Part shown: one piece after another, positions 41,346-50,413 of the stretch
Layout of the letters: each line of letters opens with the position of its first letter
How positions within the stretch are numbered: position 1 is the first letter of the stretch
Assembly (NCBI RefSeq): GCF_002163715.1
Contig: NZ_CP015698.1
Coordinates: 558,001-622,000 of the forward strand
DNA from: Curvibacter sp. AEP1-3
GTDB taxonomy: Bacteria > Pseudomonadota > Gammaproteobacteria > Burkholderiales > Burkholderiaceae_C
DNA length: 64,000 nt
Direction of reading: 5' to 3'
Notes under the pieces: generated by a model
Told to the model about the DNA's origin: nothing
Database searches by the model: none
Seen by the model: the letters and a program-made list of their open reading frames with translations, nothing else
Translations under genes and position numbers: made by a program

Positions 41346-42116
41346 ATGTTGAAAGGTAAAACCGCCCTCGTTACCGGCTCCACCAGCGGCATCGGTTTGG
41401 GTATCGCCAAGGCACTGGCCGCACAAGGCGCCAACATCGTGCTTAACGGCTTTGGCGACGTCGAAGGCCCCAAGGCCGAAGTGGCCGCTCTGGGCGTGCA
41501 AGTGACCTACCACGGTGCGGACATGAGTAAGCCTGCCGAGATCGCAGCCATGATCGAGCACGCCAGGGCCACTTTTGGCGGCGTGGACATTCTGGTCAAC
41601 AACGCGGGCATCCAGCATGTGGCGCGGGTCGAAAACTTCCCCATCGAGAAATGGGACGCCATCATCGCCATCAACATGAGCAGCGCCTTCCACGCCACGC
41701 GCCTGGCCCTGCCCGCCATGCAAGCCAAAAACTGGGGCCGCATCATCAACGTGGCGTCCGTCCACGGGCTGGTGGGCTCGGCCGAAAAGTCGGCCTATGT
41801 GGCCGCCAAACACGGTGTGGTGGGTCTGACCAAAGTGACAGCGCTGGAAAACGCTACCACCGGCGTGACCTGCAATGCCATCTGCCCCGGCTGGGTGCTC
41901 ACCCCGCTGGTGCAAAAGCAGGTGGACGCCAAAGCTGCCGCGCAAGGCATCAGCAACGCGGACGCTACCAAACAGCTGTTGGGCGAAAAGGAGCCTTCCA
42001 TGCAATTCACCACGCCCGAGGAGCTGGGCGCCTTGGCCGTGTTTTTCTGCTCCCCCGCTGGCGACAACGTGCGCGGCGTGGCATGGAATATGGACGGTGG
42101 CTGGACAGCGCAGTAA
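41346..42116 (+). CDS. bdhA: 3-Hydroxybutyrate dehydrogenase
   Basis: 256 residues. The SDR Rossmann motif TGSTSGIGLGIAKALA, NNAGIQHVARVENFP, Ser-Tyr-Lys in VASVHGLVGSAEKSAYVAAK (read in two parts), and the late 'CNAICPGWVLTPLVQKQVDA' are those of bacterial D-3-hydroxybutyrate dehydrogenases. It interconverts 3-hydroxybutyrate and acetoacetate in polyhydroxybutyrate breakdown. The 3' end is followed by a 44-bp repeat and a strong terminator. Confidence 0.95.
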   Translation: MLKGKTALVTGSTSGIGLGIAKALAAQGANIVLNGFGDVEGPKAEVAALGVQVTYHGADMSKPAEIAAMIEHARATFGGVDILVNNAGIQHVARVENFPIEKWDAIIAINMSSAFHATRLALPAMQAKNWGRIINVASVHGLVGSAEKSAYVAAKHGVVGLTKVTALENATTGVTCNAICPGWVLTPLVQKQVDAKAAAQGISNADATKQLLGEKEPSMQFTTPEELGALAVFFCSPAGDNVRGVAWNMDGGWTAQ

Positions 42117-42136
42117 TTTCGAAGAAAATCGGGCCC

Positions 42137-42180
42137 TGGCGCCCGATAGATATGCGCGAGAAGCTATGAATTCAATAGCA
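42137..42180 (+). repeat. 44-bp dispersed repeat, copy 7
   Basis: TGGCGCCCGATAGATA, TGCGCGAGAAGCTATGAA and AATAGCA; GCTATGAATTCAATAGC forms a short inverted repeat. It runs directly into the terminator. Confidence 0.9.
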
Positions 42181-42212
42181 AAAAGCCCCTGCAGGAACCT
42201 GCAGGGGCTTTT
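42181..42212. terminator. Strong bidirectional Rho-independent terminator
   Basis: A 13-bp perfect stem (AAGCCCCTGCAGG / CCTGCAGGGGCTT) with a 2-base loop, preceded by A's and followed by TTTTC. It separates the convergent bdhA and kinase-HDOD genes and can end transcripts from both sides. Confidence 0.93.
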
Positions 42213-42231
42213 CTTATTCAGACTCACACGC

Positions 42232-44691
42232 TCAGCTGGACTGCTTGAACGCCATCACGGCCTGGTTACGCAAGGTGCGCAGCAAGGCCAGTTCTTTTTC
42301 GTCCAACTCCAGTGCGCCATGTTTGAGCTTGTCGGCGTAAATCAGGCCGAAAGGAGCGCCCTTGATCTGCAAGGGCAAGAGCAAAAATGCCGGTGCATTC
42401 AGGCCACTGCGGTACCACGCGGGCAGCCGCTGCACGATGCGCAACTCGGCGGTGTCGCTGATCATGGTGTCGGCGCCTTTGACGCACACGACTCCGAACA
42501 AATCCGGCGAAGCAGCCTTGAGGTGGGTCTTGAAGCCTTTGATGTGCGCCTCCACGCCCTGCCCCAAACCGAAGCGGCCGGTCATCATTTCCGTCTTGGC
42601 GTCGCGCATGCAAAAAATGATGCGGTCAAACTCCAGCGCACGCAGCATGGTTTCCAAAATCATGCGCAGCACGTCGGTGAGCTTGAAGTCATCCACCATG
42701 GCGTTGGTGATGTCTTGAATGCCCGCGGAAAGTGTTTCGGCCACCAGGTTGCTGCGGCGGGTAGAAAGCGGCGCACCGGGTTCATCCAAGGGGGCGGCCT
42801 GGGTGGCTTGCAGCGCAAAGCTGCCCAGATTGCCGTCTGTTTCCGCCTGCAAGGGCGCGGCGCGGCTGGTGAGCTCTACCGGCAGCTGAAGCAACTTGGC
42901 AGCTGCAGATCCCGGCGCCACATGAATGTCCATGGCATTGGCAAGGTCCACCAGCTTGAGGCGGGCCTTGGCGGTGGCCTCGTTGACCAGCTTGATGCTG
43001 CTGCCCATCACATTCGCATACTTCTTGGTAACAGCGGCAATACGGTCGTCCACATCTTTGGCATCACTGCGCAGAAGCACGTCCGCGATTTCATTGGATG
43101 CGAGTGCAATCCACCGGATGCGCTCTGCCGCATCGGACGGGGGCGTTGGCGGCGGGGTACCTGTGGGCTTACGCATGCAGCGCTGGATACCCGGGGGTAA
43201 ACCCCAGCTTTTGGCGATACCCAGGCCCAGCTCTTCATAGCTCAGCCCCAGCACACTGATGGATGCGGCTTCCTCGGTCTTGCGGTCCCGGGCTGACTGG
43301 GTCAGAGTCCGGATGTTGTTGGCCTCTTCCGGGAAATAGAACTGCGCCAACAACCGGCCCAGATTCTGGAACATGGATCCGATAAACGCCTCTTCGCTGT
43401 CGCGCACCACGGGGCAGAGCTCTCCCCCAATGGAGCCGGCCATCAGCGAGCGCAAAAACTCTTCTTTGAGCTGGGCCGCATGGGCTTTGTCCTGCATGTG
43501 CTCCAGCAATACCAAGCTGAGCGCCATATTGCGGATGCCGTTGAAGCCCACCAGGTGCACAGCCCGGGACACGGTGCTGATGCTGCCGCCCCGTGCATAG
43601 TGCGCACTGTTGACCAGACGCAACAGCTTGTTAGTCAGTGCCACGTCCTTGAGGATTTCATTGGTGACACTGCCCACGCTCTCTTTGTCAGAGCGCGCCA
43701 TGCTCTGGATACGGGTCACCGAATCCGACAACGCCGGAAAGTCGCTCTTGTGCCGCATGCGCCGCAGCAAAAACTCCAGGGTGGCGTTGTTGGCCGCTTC
43801 GCTGGCTTGTGCGGGCCCTTGCAGGGACTGCACCCACAGCTCCAGCTCGCTTTGGAATACCCGTGCGCTGACAAACCGCTTGGAATTGTCTTTGGCCAGC
43901 GCCCGCAACACGATGGCACGCAGCTGATCGTCCACCCCGGCAGGCATTACCTTGGGGAGATCCAGTTGCTCGTTGGTGATACGGTAAATTGCCCGGTAGG
44001 GATCGGTCTCCATCACCAGCTGACGGCCCATCAGCATTTCCGCCAGCACCAAACCGGCCGAAAAAATGTCCATGGCGGGGCTGGGTGCAGCGCCATTTGC
44101 AGCTTCCGGGGAGATGTAGCCGATAGTGCCCCCGCTCCCGGGGTTGGACTCTTTGCTGTTGGCATCGGGGATACGGGCCGCAATGCCGAAATCCATGACC
44201 CGCGCCCGGCCCGCTCCATCGATCACGATATTGGAAGGCTTCAGGTCCCGATGTACCACACCGGCGGCATGGGCCACCGCCACGGCATCAAGTACATCCA
44301 TCATCAGGGCGACTGCCTGGCTGGCTGGCAGCGCCCCATTCTGTTTCAGGTGCTGGTCCAGCGTGTTGCCGGCTATGTACTCAAACACCAGGTAAGGCTG
44401 CGCTTCGTGGATGTCAGCCTCATAGACTGGCACGATGTTGGGGTGAGTCACCCGCCCCACGCTGCGGGCCTCTTGCAGCCATTGCGCCACAGCCTGCCCG
44501 TCGACACCGGCACCCGGACGCATCACCTTGACGGCCACCTCGCGCTCCATGCGCGGGTCGAAGGCCAGCCACACCGTACTTTGGGCGCCCTTACCCAGAA
44601 TGCGGATCAACTCGAACCGCCCCAACAGGCTCTTGGCTACTTGTCGACCGCGGCTGTCATCGCCGCTTCTGGCTGTCTGGTTATCTGGCAT
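42232..44691 (-). CDS. Ser/Thr protein kinase-HDOD-GAF fusion protein
   Basis: 819 residues. Residues 26-285 are a Hanks-type kinase with all key sites: GKGAQSTV (33-40), K55, HRDLKPSN (147-154) and DFG (167-169). The middle, about 305-520, is HDOD-like: 'LKDVALTNKLLRLVNSAHYA' and 'AVHLVGFNGIRNMALSLVLL'. The end, about 650-815, is GAF-like ('ILETMLRALEFDRIIFCMRD', PLQIKGAPFGLIYADK). No transmembrane segment, so it is cytoplasmic. The order suggests a signal protein in which the kinase is controlled by a GAF ligand or the HDOD part; the HDOD function is poorly known. Two more HDOD genes lie at 61946 and 63420. Confidence 0.9.
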   Translation of the reverse strand: MPDNQTARSGDDSRGRQVAKSLLGRFELIRILGKGAQSTVWLAFDPRMEREVAVKVMRPGAGVDGQAVAQWLQEARSVGRVTHPNIVPVYEADIHEAQPYLVFEYIAGNTLDQHLKQNGALPASQAVALMMDVLDAVAVAHAAGVVHRDLKPSNIVIDGAGRARVMDFGIAARIPDANSKESNPGSGGTIGYISPEAANGAAPSPAMDIFSAGLVLAEMLMGRQLVMETDPYRAIYRITNEQLDLPKVMPAGVDDQLRAIVLRALAKDNSKRFVSARVFQSELELWVQSLQGPAQASEAANNATLEFLLRRMRHKSDFPALSDSVTRIQSMARSDKESVGSVTNEILKDVALTNKLLRLVNSAHYARGGSISTVSRAVHLVGFNGIRNMALSLVLLEHMQDKAHAAQLKEEFLRSLMAGSIGGELCPVVRDSEEAFIGSMFQNLGRLLAQFYFPEEANNIRTLTQSARDRKTEEAASISVLGLSYEELGLGIAKSWGLPPGIQRCMRKPTGTPPPTPPSDAAERIRWIALASNEIADVLLRSDAKDVDDRIAAVTKKYANVMGSSIKLVNEATAKARLKLVDLANAMDIHVAPGSAAAKLLQLPVELTSRAAPLQAETDGNLGSFALQATQAAPLDEPGAPLSTRRSNLVAETLSAGIQDITNAMVDDFKLTDVLRMILETMLRALEFDRIIFCMRDAKTEMMTGRFGLGQGVEAHIKGFKTHLKAASPDLFGVVCVKGADTMISDTAELRIVQRLPAWYRSGLNAPAFLLLPLQIKGAPFGLIYADKLKHGALELDEKELALLRTLRNQAVMAFKQSS

Positions 44692-44743
44692 GAAAATCCG
44701 TGTGGAAGGGGCTGCTGTGGCTCAAGGCGGTGTCAGTATGTCA

Positions 44744-46075
44744 TCAAAGTTTCGCCACTAACTTATCGGCCACATACATTTCAAAATCAATGGAGGCCAG
44801 CGGACGGCTGTACAGATAGCCCTGGAACAGCCTGCAATGGTTGGCGAGCAGGAAGTCACGTTGGCCTTCCGTCTCGACCCCCTCTGCAATCACCGCAAAC
44901 CCCAGGCTCTCACCCAGTTGCAGCACAGTGCGGGCAATGGCTGCGTCGCTGGGATCGGTAAGCACGTCGCGCACAAAGGCCTGGTCGATTTTGATCTGGT
45001 CCAGGGGAAGTTTTTTCAGGTAGCTGAGCGAAGAAAATCCGGTGCCGAAGTCATCCAGCGAGCAGCCCACGCCCAGCGCATGGAGACTGTGCATCTTGGC
45101 GATGATGTCGTTCATGTCCTGGACCAACATGCTTTCCGTCAATTCCAGCTTCAGGCGGGCGGCCACCACACCATGTCGCTCCATAGCACTGGCCACCTGC
45201 TGTACAAAATCTGCCTGCAAAAACTGCTTGGCACTGACGTTGACCGACAGGCTCAGCCCTGCCATGACAGGCAGCTTGGCCCAACGCTGCAAGGTTTGGC
45301 AAGCCTCTTGCAACACCCAGCTTCCCAATGGAAGTATGAGCCCAGACTCCTCTGCCACCGGAATGAAGTCACCGGGTGACACCAGCCCCAGTTGGGGATG
45401 GCGCCAGCGCAGAAGCGCCTCTGCACCCATGGCCCGCCCGTCGGACTGCACCTGCGGCTGGTACACCAGAAAGAACTCGTTGCGGGCAATACCCCGCTCT
45501 ATGTCACGCTCCAGGGTATTCGCCTCGGCTGTTTCCGTCAGCAAAATGTGCACCAGCGCCAACATCCCCAACATCGCTGTACTGGCATTGATCCACACGC
45601 CGATCCTGCGCACAGATGCAGGTATGTTGAATTCAGAAGGGATGCTCCAGGACGTGCTGGCGAACACCACAAACGTTACCATCAGCACGGCTGTCAGGGA
45701 CCACCGCAGAACCGGCGGTTCATTGCGCAACACGAGCAAGGACGCCAGGGTCAAGACCAGCAAAAAGAGGTGGGAGGTTCGCGGAGCCACTGCATCCGGA
45801 ACATCAAAGTAGAGGGAGAACAGACCGATCACGACATACGTCACCAGCGACACCAACAAGAAAGCCGCCCGCGTCCGGCGCAAATGCGTCAACCAGGCAA
45901 CACACCCCCCGGTCAACAACAACCCGAACTCAACGACGGCCACCTCGTACTCGCCGGTCAGTCCGAAGAACACCGACCACCCTGCCCCCAAGCCCATCAA
46001 CAGACCGGCACTCACCCACAGAATCAGGCGGATTCGGTGCCGGTGGATGCCGGATCTGAGCTCATTCGAATTCAT
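44744..46075 (-). CDS. Membrane EAL-domain c-di-GMP phosphodiesterase
   Basis: 443 residues. Five or six transmembrane segments occupy residues 15-190; there is no GGDEF domain. The EAL domain (195-443) has GAEALLRWRHP, ELTESML, LDDFGTGFSSL, KIDQAFVRD and AEGVETEGQ, so the catalytic residues are intact. It should hydrolyse c-di-GMP. Its start overlaps the stop of the upstream GGDEF-EAL gene by 4 bases. The EAL domains of the two proteins are near paralogues. Confidence 0.92.
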   Translation of the reverse strand: MNSNELRSGIHRHRIRLILWVSAGLLMGLGAGWSVFFGLTGEYEVAVVEFGLLLTGGCVAWLTHLRRTRAAFLLVSLVTYVVIGLFSLYFDVPDAVAPRTSHLFLLVLTLASLLVLRNEPPVLRWSLTAVLMVTFVVFASTSWSIPSEFNIPASVRRIGVWINASTAMLGMLALVHILLTETAEANTLERDIERGIARNEFFLVYQPQVQSDGRAMGAEALLRWRHPQLGLVSPGDFIPVAEESGLILPLGSWVLQEACQTLQRWAKLPVMAGLSLSVNVSAKQFLQADFVQQVASAMERHGVVAARLKLELTESMLVQDMNDIIAKMHSLHALGVGCSLDDFGTGFSSLSYLKKLPLDQIKIDQAFVRDVLTDPSDAAIARTVLQLGESLGFAVIAEGVETEGQRDFLLANHCRLFQGYLYSRPLASIDFEMYVADKLVAKL

Positions 46076-49000
46076 GCCACGTCTTCCCGGACCGAGACAG
46101 CATGGACATAGCGCAAAAACTCATCGGCAGGCACCGGCCGGCTGTACAAATAGCCTTGGTAACTGTTGCATCCGTTTGCAACCAAAAAGTCGCGTTGCTC
46201 ACCGGTTTCAACCCCTTCGGCGATGACCTTCAGGCCCAGCGTTTTGCCCAGTGCCAAGATGGTTTGAACGATGGCGGCATCGTTCGGGTCGGTCAACACA
46301 TCCCGGACAAAGGACTGGTCAATCTTGAGCTGATCCAGCGGCAAGCGCTTGAGGTACGAAAGTGATGAATAGCCCGTGCCGAAATCATCGAGCGAAAAGC
46401 CGACACCACGGGCGCGCAGGGCAGACATCTTGACGATCACATCGTCCAGGTTGTCGGCCAACAGACTTTCAGTGAGCTCCAACTTGAGGCAGTGCGGATT
46501 GGCACCGGTGTAGTCCAGCATGTCCAGAATATGCTGCGCAAAATCCTGCTGCCGGAATTGCCGGGAGCTGACGTTGACAGCCAGCGTCAGCGCGCGAGTC
46601 TCCGGGTCCGCGGCCCAAGCGACCAGCTGGGCGCATGCGGCCTCCAGAATCCAGCTGCCCAAGGTCAGGATCTGGCCCGAGTCTTCTGCCACCGGAATGA
46701 ACTCCGCCGGCGACACCATGCCACGCGTTGGATGGTTCCAGCGCAACAGGGCCTCGGCCCCCATGACGCAACCTGATTTATCTACCTGTGGCTGGAAAAA
46801 CAACTCAAACTGACCGAACAAAATGCCTTGGCGTATGTCGGCCTCCAGCTCAGCGCGCTTGGTAACTGCTGCCTGCATTTGCGGGTCGTAAAAGCGCAAG
46901 CCATTGCGACCTGCGCCTTTGGCTTGGTACATCGCGAGGTCCGCCTGCTTCAAGAGATCTTCCACCTCGACCTCATGGCCATTGAAAAGCGTCAGGCCCA
47001 TGCTGGGCGTGCTGTGGAACTCATGGCCGGCGAGCTGATAGGGCCAATTCAACTTGGCGATGATTTTTTCACCCACTGCCGTCGCCTGAGAGGCTGCAAT
47101 GTCATGGAATTCGTCCAGGCCTTCAAGCATCACCACATATTCGTCGCCACCCAGCCGGGCAACCGTGTCTTCTTCCCGCACGGTATCGAGCAAGCGTTGC
47201 GCAACCTGCTGCAGCAGCAAGTCCCCCTTGTCATGCCCCAAGGTGTCGTTCAGGTTCTTGAAGTGGTCCAGGTCAATGAACAACAGTGCGCCGCAATGGG
47301 CACTGCGCGCACTGCTGGCCAGGGCGTGCCGCAAACGGTCGATCAGCATGCGGCGGTTCGGCAAGCCGGTCAGCGGGTCGTAAAACGCGAGCTGACGAAT
47401 CTGGTCTTCGGCCGCCTTGCGTTGCGTGATGTCGGTCACTGTCGCAACAAAATGGCTGACTGCTCCGGTTTCATCATTGACCGCCGTGATGTGCAGCCAC
47501 TGGGGATGGATTTCGCCATTTTTGCGGCGGTTCCACATCTCGCCTTGCCACGTACCGGTACTGGCCAACGAGGCATTCAGCTCCTCGTAAAAGGCATTGT
47601 CATGCCAGCCTGAGCTGAACATGGTCGGGGTGTTGCCGATGACTTCTACATCCTCATAGCCCGAGATCCGGGTAAACGCCTCGTTAACCCGCAAAATCCG
47701 CCGATGCGCATCGGTGACCATCATGCCCTCCTGGGCTTCGAATGCGGTCGCCGCCACCCGCAACTCGGCTTCAGTTTGCTTGCGCTCACTGAGGTCAATA
47801 TCAAATCGGAACAGCTCCTTGTCGTTGCCGTGCCCGGCCACCGCGGCATGGCCCGTCAGAACCGGCACTTCCCGACCCGTTCTGTGCAGCAACATCATTT
47901 CGCGAGCTTCGGGCGCCCGGCCCGATTCCAGCATGCCGGCAATCAAACTCCTGAATTCTGATCGCGCCTCCGGTGGCACCAACACCTCGACCAGATTGCG
48001 CCCCAAAACTTCCTCCTCGCTATAGCCATAAAGCAGTTCAGAGGCATGATTCCAGTAAGTAATCGTACCGTCAGGCGTGAACCCTTGCACGGCCACTGCA
48101 CTGATGTTTTGCAACAGGCTGCGAAATCGCATTTCCGACGCACGAAGGGCCTCGGCAGCAGCATGACGGTTGGTCACATCCCGTGCGAGCAGCACGACCA
48201 GGTTGTCGTCACCTTCCTCCGCACCGAGTGCGTGGGTGCGCCCCTCCAGGCGACGGGGTCCCTGAAGGGTGGGCAAGTCGACTTCAAACGTGAGTGTGGT
48301 ACTGGTCTGCAACGTAGCCCGGATCTGACTCAGCACCCGGTCTGCTTCAGATGCCGGAAAAACGTCATGCAGTGTGTGGCCGACCATGCCGGAAACGTTC
48401 ATGCCCGAACCCGGGCCGACCTGACTGAGCACCTCCACCAATTTGCCGTCTTTGTCCAGGAGGCACAGCAGGTCCGGTATGGCATGGACGGTGGCACGCA
48501 AGCGGGCCTCGTGGGCGCGCAGCGCATCTTCGCCCTGCAAGCGTTGGCGTGCATCGTCCATAATGCGGCCCAGGCCCCAGGCTGCCAAGGCATAAATCAA
48601 CCAGGCGGACAACATCCGGGAGAAATCCGGGTCCGTGACACCCGGTTGAAAGAACAACAGGCAGGCCAAGGTCAGCAGCTGGCTGACCAAACTGAACAAC
48701 GGCATCCACCCCAGCCACTGCTCGCGAACCGCGGTGCGACCCCACTGGTGATACGCCAATCCCGCAGCCGTGCTCACCACCATGGCCAGCACTCCGCTCC
48801 AACCGGCGAAGTCGCCCACATCAAGATAAAAAAGCAGCGCCAGCGCAGCCGCCAAGCAAGCGGCCACCGGCCCGCCTATTGCCGCCGCCATGCTCAGCAC
48901 GACGGTGCTTCCATTGACCTGCAAGCCGGGGGACAACGACACCGGATTCAAAACGGCCACCATGCAAATGGCAGCGAACAAAAAACCGGTAGCAACCTCG

Positions 49001-49098
49001 CTCAGCACCCCTCTCCTGCGCAAGGAGCGGATGGTGAAGCTGTAAGTGAGGCTGAGCGCCAGCAACAAGGCGACGCTTTTGACAAGGTCTAATGCCAA
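46072..49098 (-). CDS. Membrane PAS-GGDEF-EAL protein
   Basis: 1008 residues. An N-terminal membrane domain (about 1-185) of the 5TMR-LYT type ('GFLFAAICMVAVLNPVSLSP' region) is followed by PAS domains (about 195-310, 320-430, 440-555), then GGDEF (about 565-725; core RLGGDEYVVML near 650) and EAL (about 745-1000; GAEALLRWNHP near 784, ELTESLL, DDFGTGYSSL, AEGVETGEQ). The GGDEF core reads GGDEY, a change often seen in active and in degenerate cyclases. It may make and degrade c-di-GMP depending on the PAS signal. Co-transcribed with the EAL gene downstream. Confidence 0.92.
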   Translation of the reverse strand: MALDLVKSVALLLALSLTYSFTIRSLRRRGVLSEVATGFLFAAICMVAVLNPVSLSPGLQVNGSTVVLSMAAAIGGPVAACLAAALALLFYLDVGDFAGWSGVLAMVVSTAAGLAYHQWGRTAVREQWLGWMPLFSLVSQLLTLACLLFFQPGVTDPDFSRMLSAWLIYALAAWGLGRIMDDARQRLQGEDALRAHEARLRATVHAIPDLLCLLDKDGKLVEVLSQVGPGSGMNVSGMVGHTLHDVFPASEADRVLSQIRATLQTSTTLTFEVDLPTLQGPRRLEGRTHALGAEEGDDNLVVLLARDVTNRHAAAEALRASEMRFRSLLQNISAVAVQGFTPDGTITYWNHASELLYGYSEEEVLGRNLVEVLVPPEARSEFRSLIAGMLESGRAPEAREMMLLHRTGREVPVLTGHAAVAGHGNDKELFRFDIDLSERKQTEAELRVAATAFEAQEGMMVTDAHRRILRVNEAFTRISGYEDVEVIGNTPTMFSSGWHDNAFYEELNASLASTGTWQGEMWNRRKNGEIHPQWLHITAVNDETGAVSHFVATVTDITQRKAAEDQIRQLAFYDPLTGLPNRRMLIDRLRHALASSARSAHCGALLFIDLDHFKNLNDTLGHDKGDLLLQQVAQRLLDTVREEDTVARLGGDEYVVMLEGLDEFHDIAASQATAVGEKIIAKLNWPYQLAGHEFHSTPSMGLTLFNGHEVEVEDLLKQADLAMYQAKGAGRNGLRFYDPQMQAAVTKRAELEADIRQGILFGQFELFFQPQVDKSGCVMGAEALLRWNHPTRGMVSPAEFIPVAEDSGQILTLGSWILEAACAQLVAWAADPETRALTLAVNVSSRQFRQQDFAQHILDMLDYTGANPHCLKLELTESLLADNLDDVIVKMSALRARGVGFSLDDFGTGYSSLSYLKRLPLDQLKIDQSFVRDVLTDPNDAAIVQTILALGKTLGLKVIAEGVETGEQRDFLVANGCNSYQGYLYSRPVPADEFLRYVHAVSVREDVA

Positions 49099-49248
49099 GG
49101 GGCGCTCCCGCAGCCAAGATCGTTATGGAAAACCAAACGTCTCTCCCTGAATAGTTATTCGGGAGATTATGGCGCGCAGCCTGTTTTTTGAGCAGCGTCT
49201 TTTATAGGGATTTCGCTAGCTTTTGCGGGCTTATGGGCCCGAAGCCAT

Positions 49249-49500
49249 TCACTGGCTGCTTTGCTCGCGCAACTGCCGGCGCAATTGCTGTCGCTGGCTT
49301 GCATCCAGGCCCGCATTGCCTCCGGCGGCTTGCTCCCCGTTGGATCGCAGCACCGCCTTCAGCTCACTCCGGCGCTTGGCTCCGTCGGTCGGGGCAGGAC
49401 GAGATGCTTCCGCACCTGGGCCCGGGCGGGGCGCAGTGGGCTGCGCCCACACGGTGGTGCAAGCCAGCAGGGACGGGACAATGATCCGGATTAGGTGCAT
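49249..49500 (-). CDS. Small secreted or periplasmic protein
   Basis: 83 residues. Residues 1-19 (MHLIRIIVPSLLACTTVWA) are a signal peptide; the mature part is Pro/Ala-rich, then basic and helical with an Arg/Gln-rich end (SQRQQLRRQLREQS). It diverges from the ompR-like gene, 160 bases away. No family recognised. Confidence 0.65.
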   Translation of the reverse strand: MHLIRIIVPSLLACTTVWAQPTAPRPGPGAEASRPAPTDGAKRRSELKAVLRSNGEQAAGGNAGLDASQRQQLRRQLREQSSQ

Positions 49501-49661
49501 GATCGACAGTCAAATAGCGAACCTTGATGGTGGCAGTTCGGCCGGCGCAACGCTGTAAAGCGCGCCCCAGATTTGTAACATAGTGTCAAAGCTGGGCCTT
49601 ACGCCGGTGGTTTGTGGCTCCATCCGCGCAAAATCCGGCCTGTTACATATTTGAGGACGAC

Positions 49662-50396
49662 ATGCAAGCCCAATCCAACCGACCCAACAAAATCCTTGTG
49701 GTGGATGATGACGCGCGCATCCGTGACCTGCTGCGCCGCTACCTCACCCAGGAAGGCTTTGAAGTGTTGTTGGCCGAAGACGGCAAATCCCTGACCCGCA
49801 TCATGCTCCGGGAGACGGCCGACCTCATCGTGCTGGATTTGATGATGCCGGGCGAAGACGGCCTCTCCATCTGCCGCCGCCTGCGTGCTGCCAACGATGT
49901 GACCCCCGTCATCATGCTGACCGCCAAGGGCGAGGACATTGATCGTATCGTGGGACTGGAAGTCGGGGCGGACGATTATCTGGGCAAGCCCTTCAACCCC
50001 CGTGAATTGCTGGCACGCATCCACGCTGTGCTGCGCCGCCGGCCTACCCAGGAAGCCCCGGGCGCGCCATCCAGCGACAACGAAATCGTCAGGTTCGGCA
50101 CGTTTGTGTTTGACCTCGGACTGCGCACCCTGAAAAAAGCGGATCAGGAAATCACCCTCACCACCGGTGAATTCGCCATGCTCAAGGCACTGGTGCGCCA
50201 CCCCCGCATTCCGCTCTCCCGCGAAAAGCTGGCGCAGTTGTCCCGTGGCCGCGAGTTCGAGCCTTTCGACCGCAGCCTGGACGTTCAGGTTTCCCGACTG
50301 CGTAAGCTGTTGGAAACCGACCCCACCACCCCCCGCTTTATCCAGACGGTCTGGGGTGTAGGCTACGTATTTGTTCCAGACGAAGCATCCGCCTGA
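49662..50396 (+). CDS. ompR: OmpR-family response regulator
   Basis: 244 residues from the ATG giving MQAQSNRPNKILVVDDD; a longer frame upstream lacks receiver features. Receiver domain with D15/D16, phospho-acceptor D59 in IVLDLMMPGEDG and K109 in GKPFN; then a winged-helix trans_reg_C domain with SREKLAQLSRGREFEPFDRS and WGVGYVFVPD. The sequence matches OmpR proper very closely (RGREFEPFDRSLDVQVSRL in its two parts). Pairs with the envZ gene 17 bases downstream, so osmotic or envelope sensing is likely. Confidence 0.95.
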   Translation: MQAQSNRPNKILVVDDDARIRDLLRRYLTQEGFEVLLAEDGKSLTRIMLRETADLIVLDLMMPGEDGLSICRRLRAANDVTPVIMLTAKGEDIDRIVGLEVGADDYLGKPFNPRELLARIHAVLRRRPTQEAPGAPSSDNEIVRFGTFVFDLGLRTLKKADQEITLTTGEFAMLKALVRHPRIPLSREKLAQLSRGREFEPFDRSLDVQVSRLRKLLETDPTTPRFIQTVWGVGYVFVPDEASA

Positions 50397-50413
50397 GCCA
50401 CAGGTTTCACCGA

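Noticed and set aside
43480..44961. 493-residue plus-strand frame
   Set aside because: Antisense to the kinase-HDOD gene, which has intact kinase motifs.
49190..49245. Possible minus-strand copy of the 44-bp repeat
   Set aside because: Only scattered matches and wrong spacing compared with the other copies.
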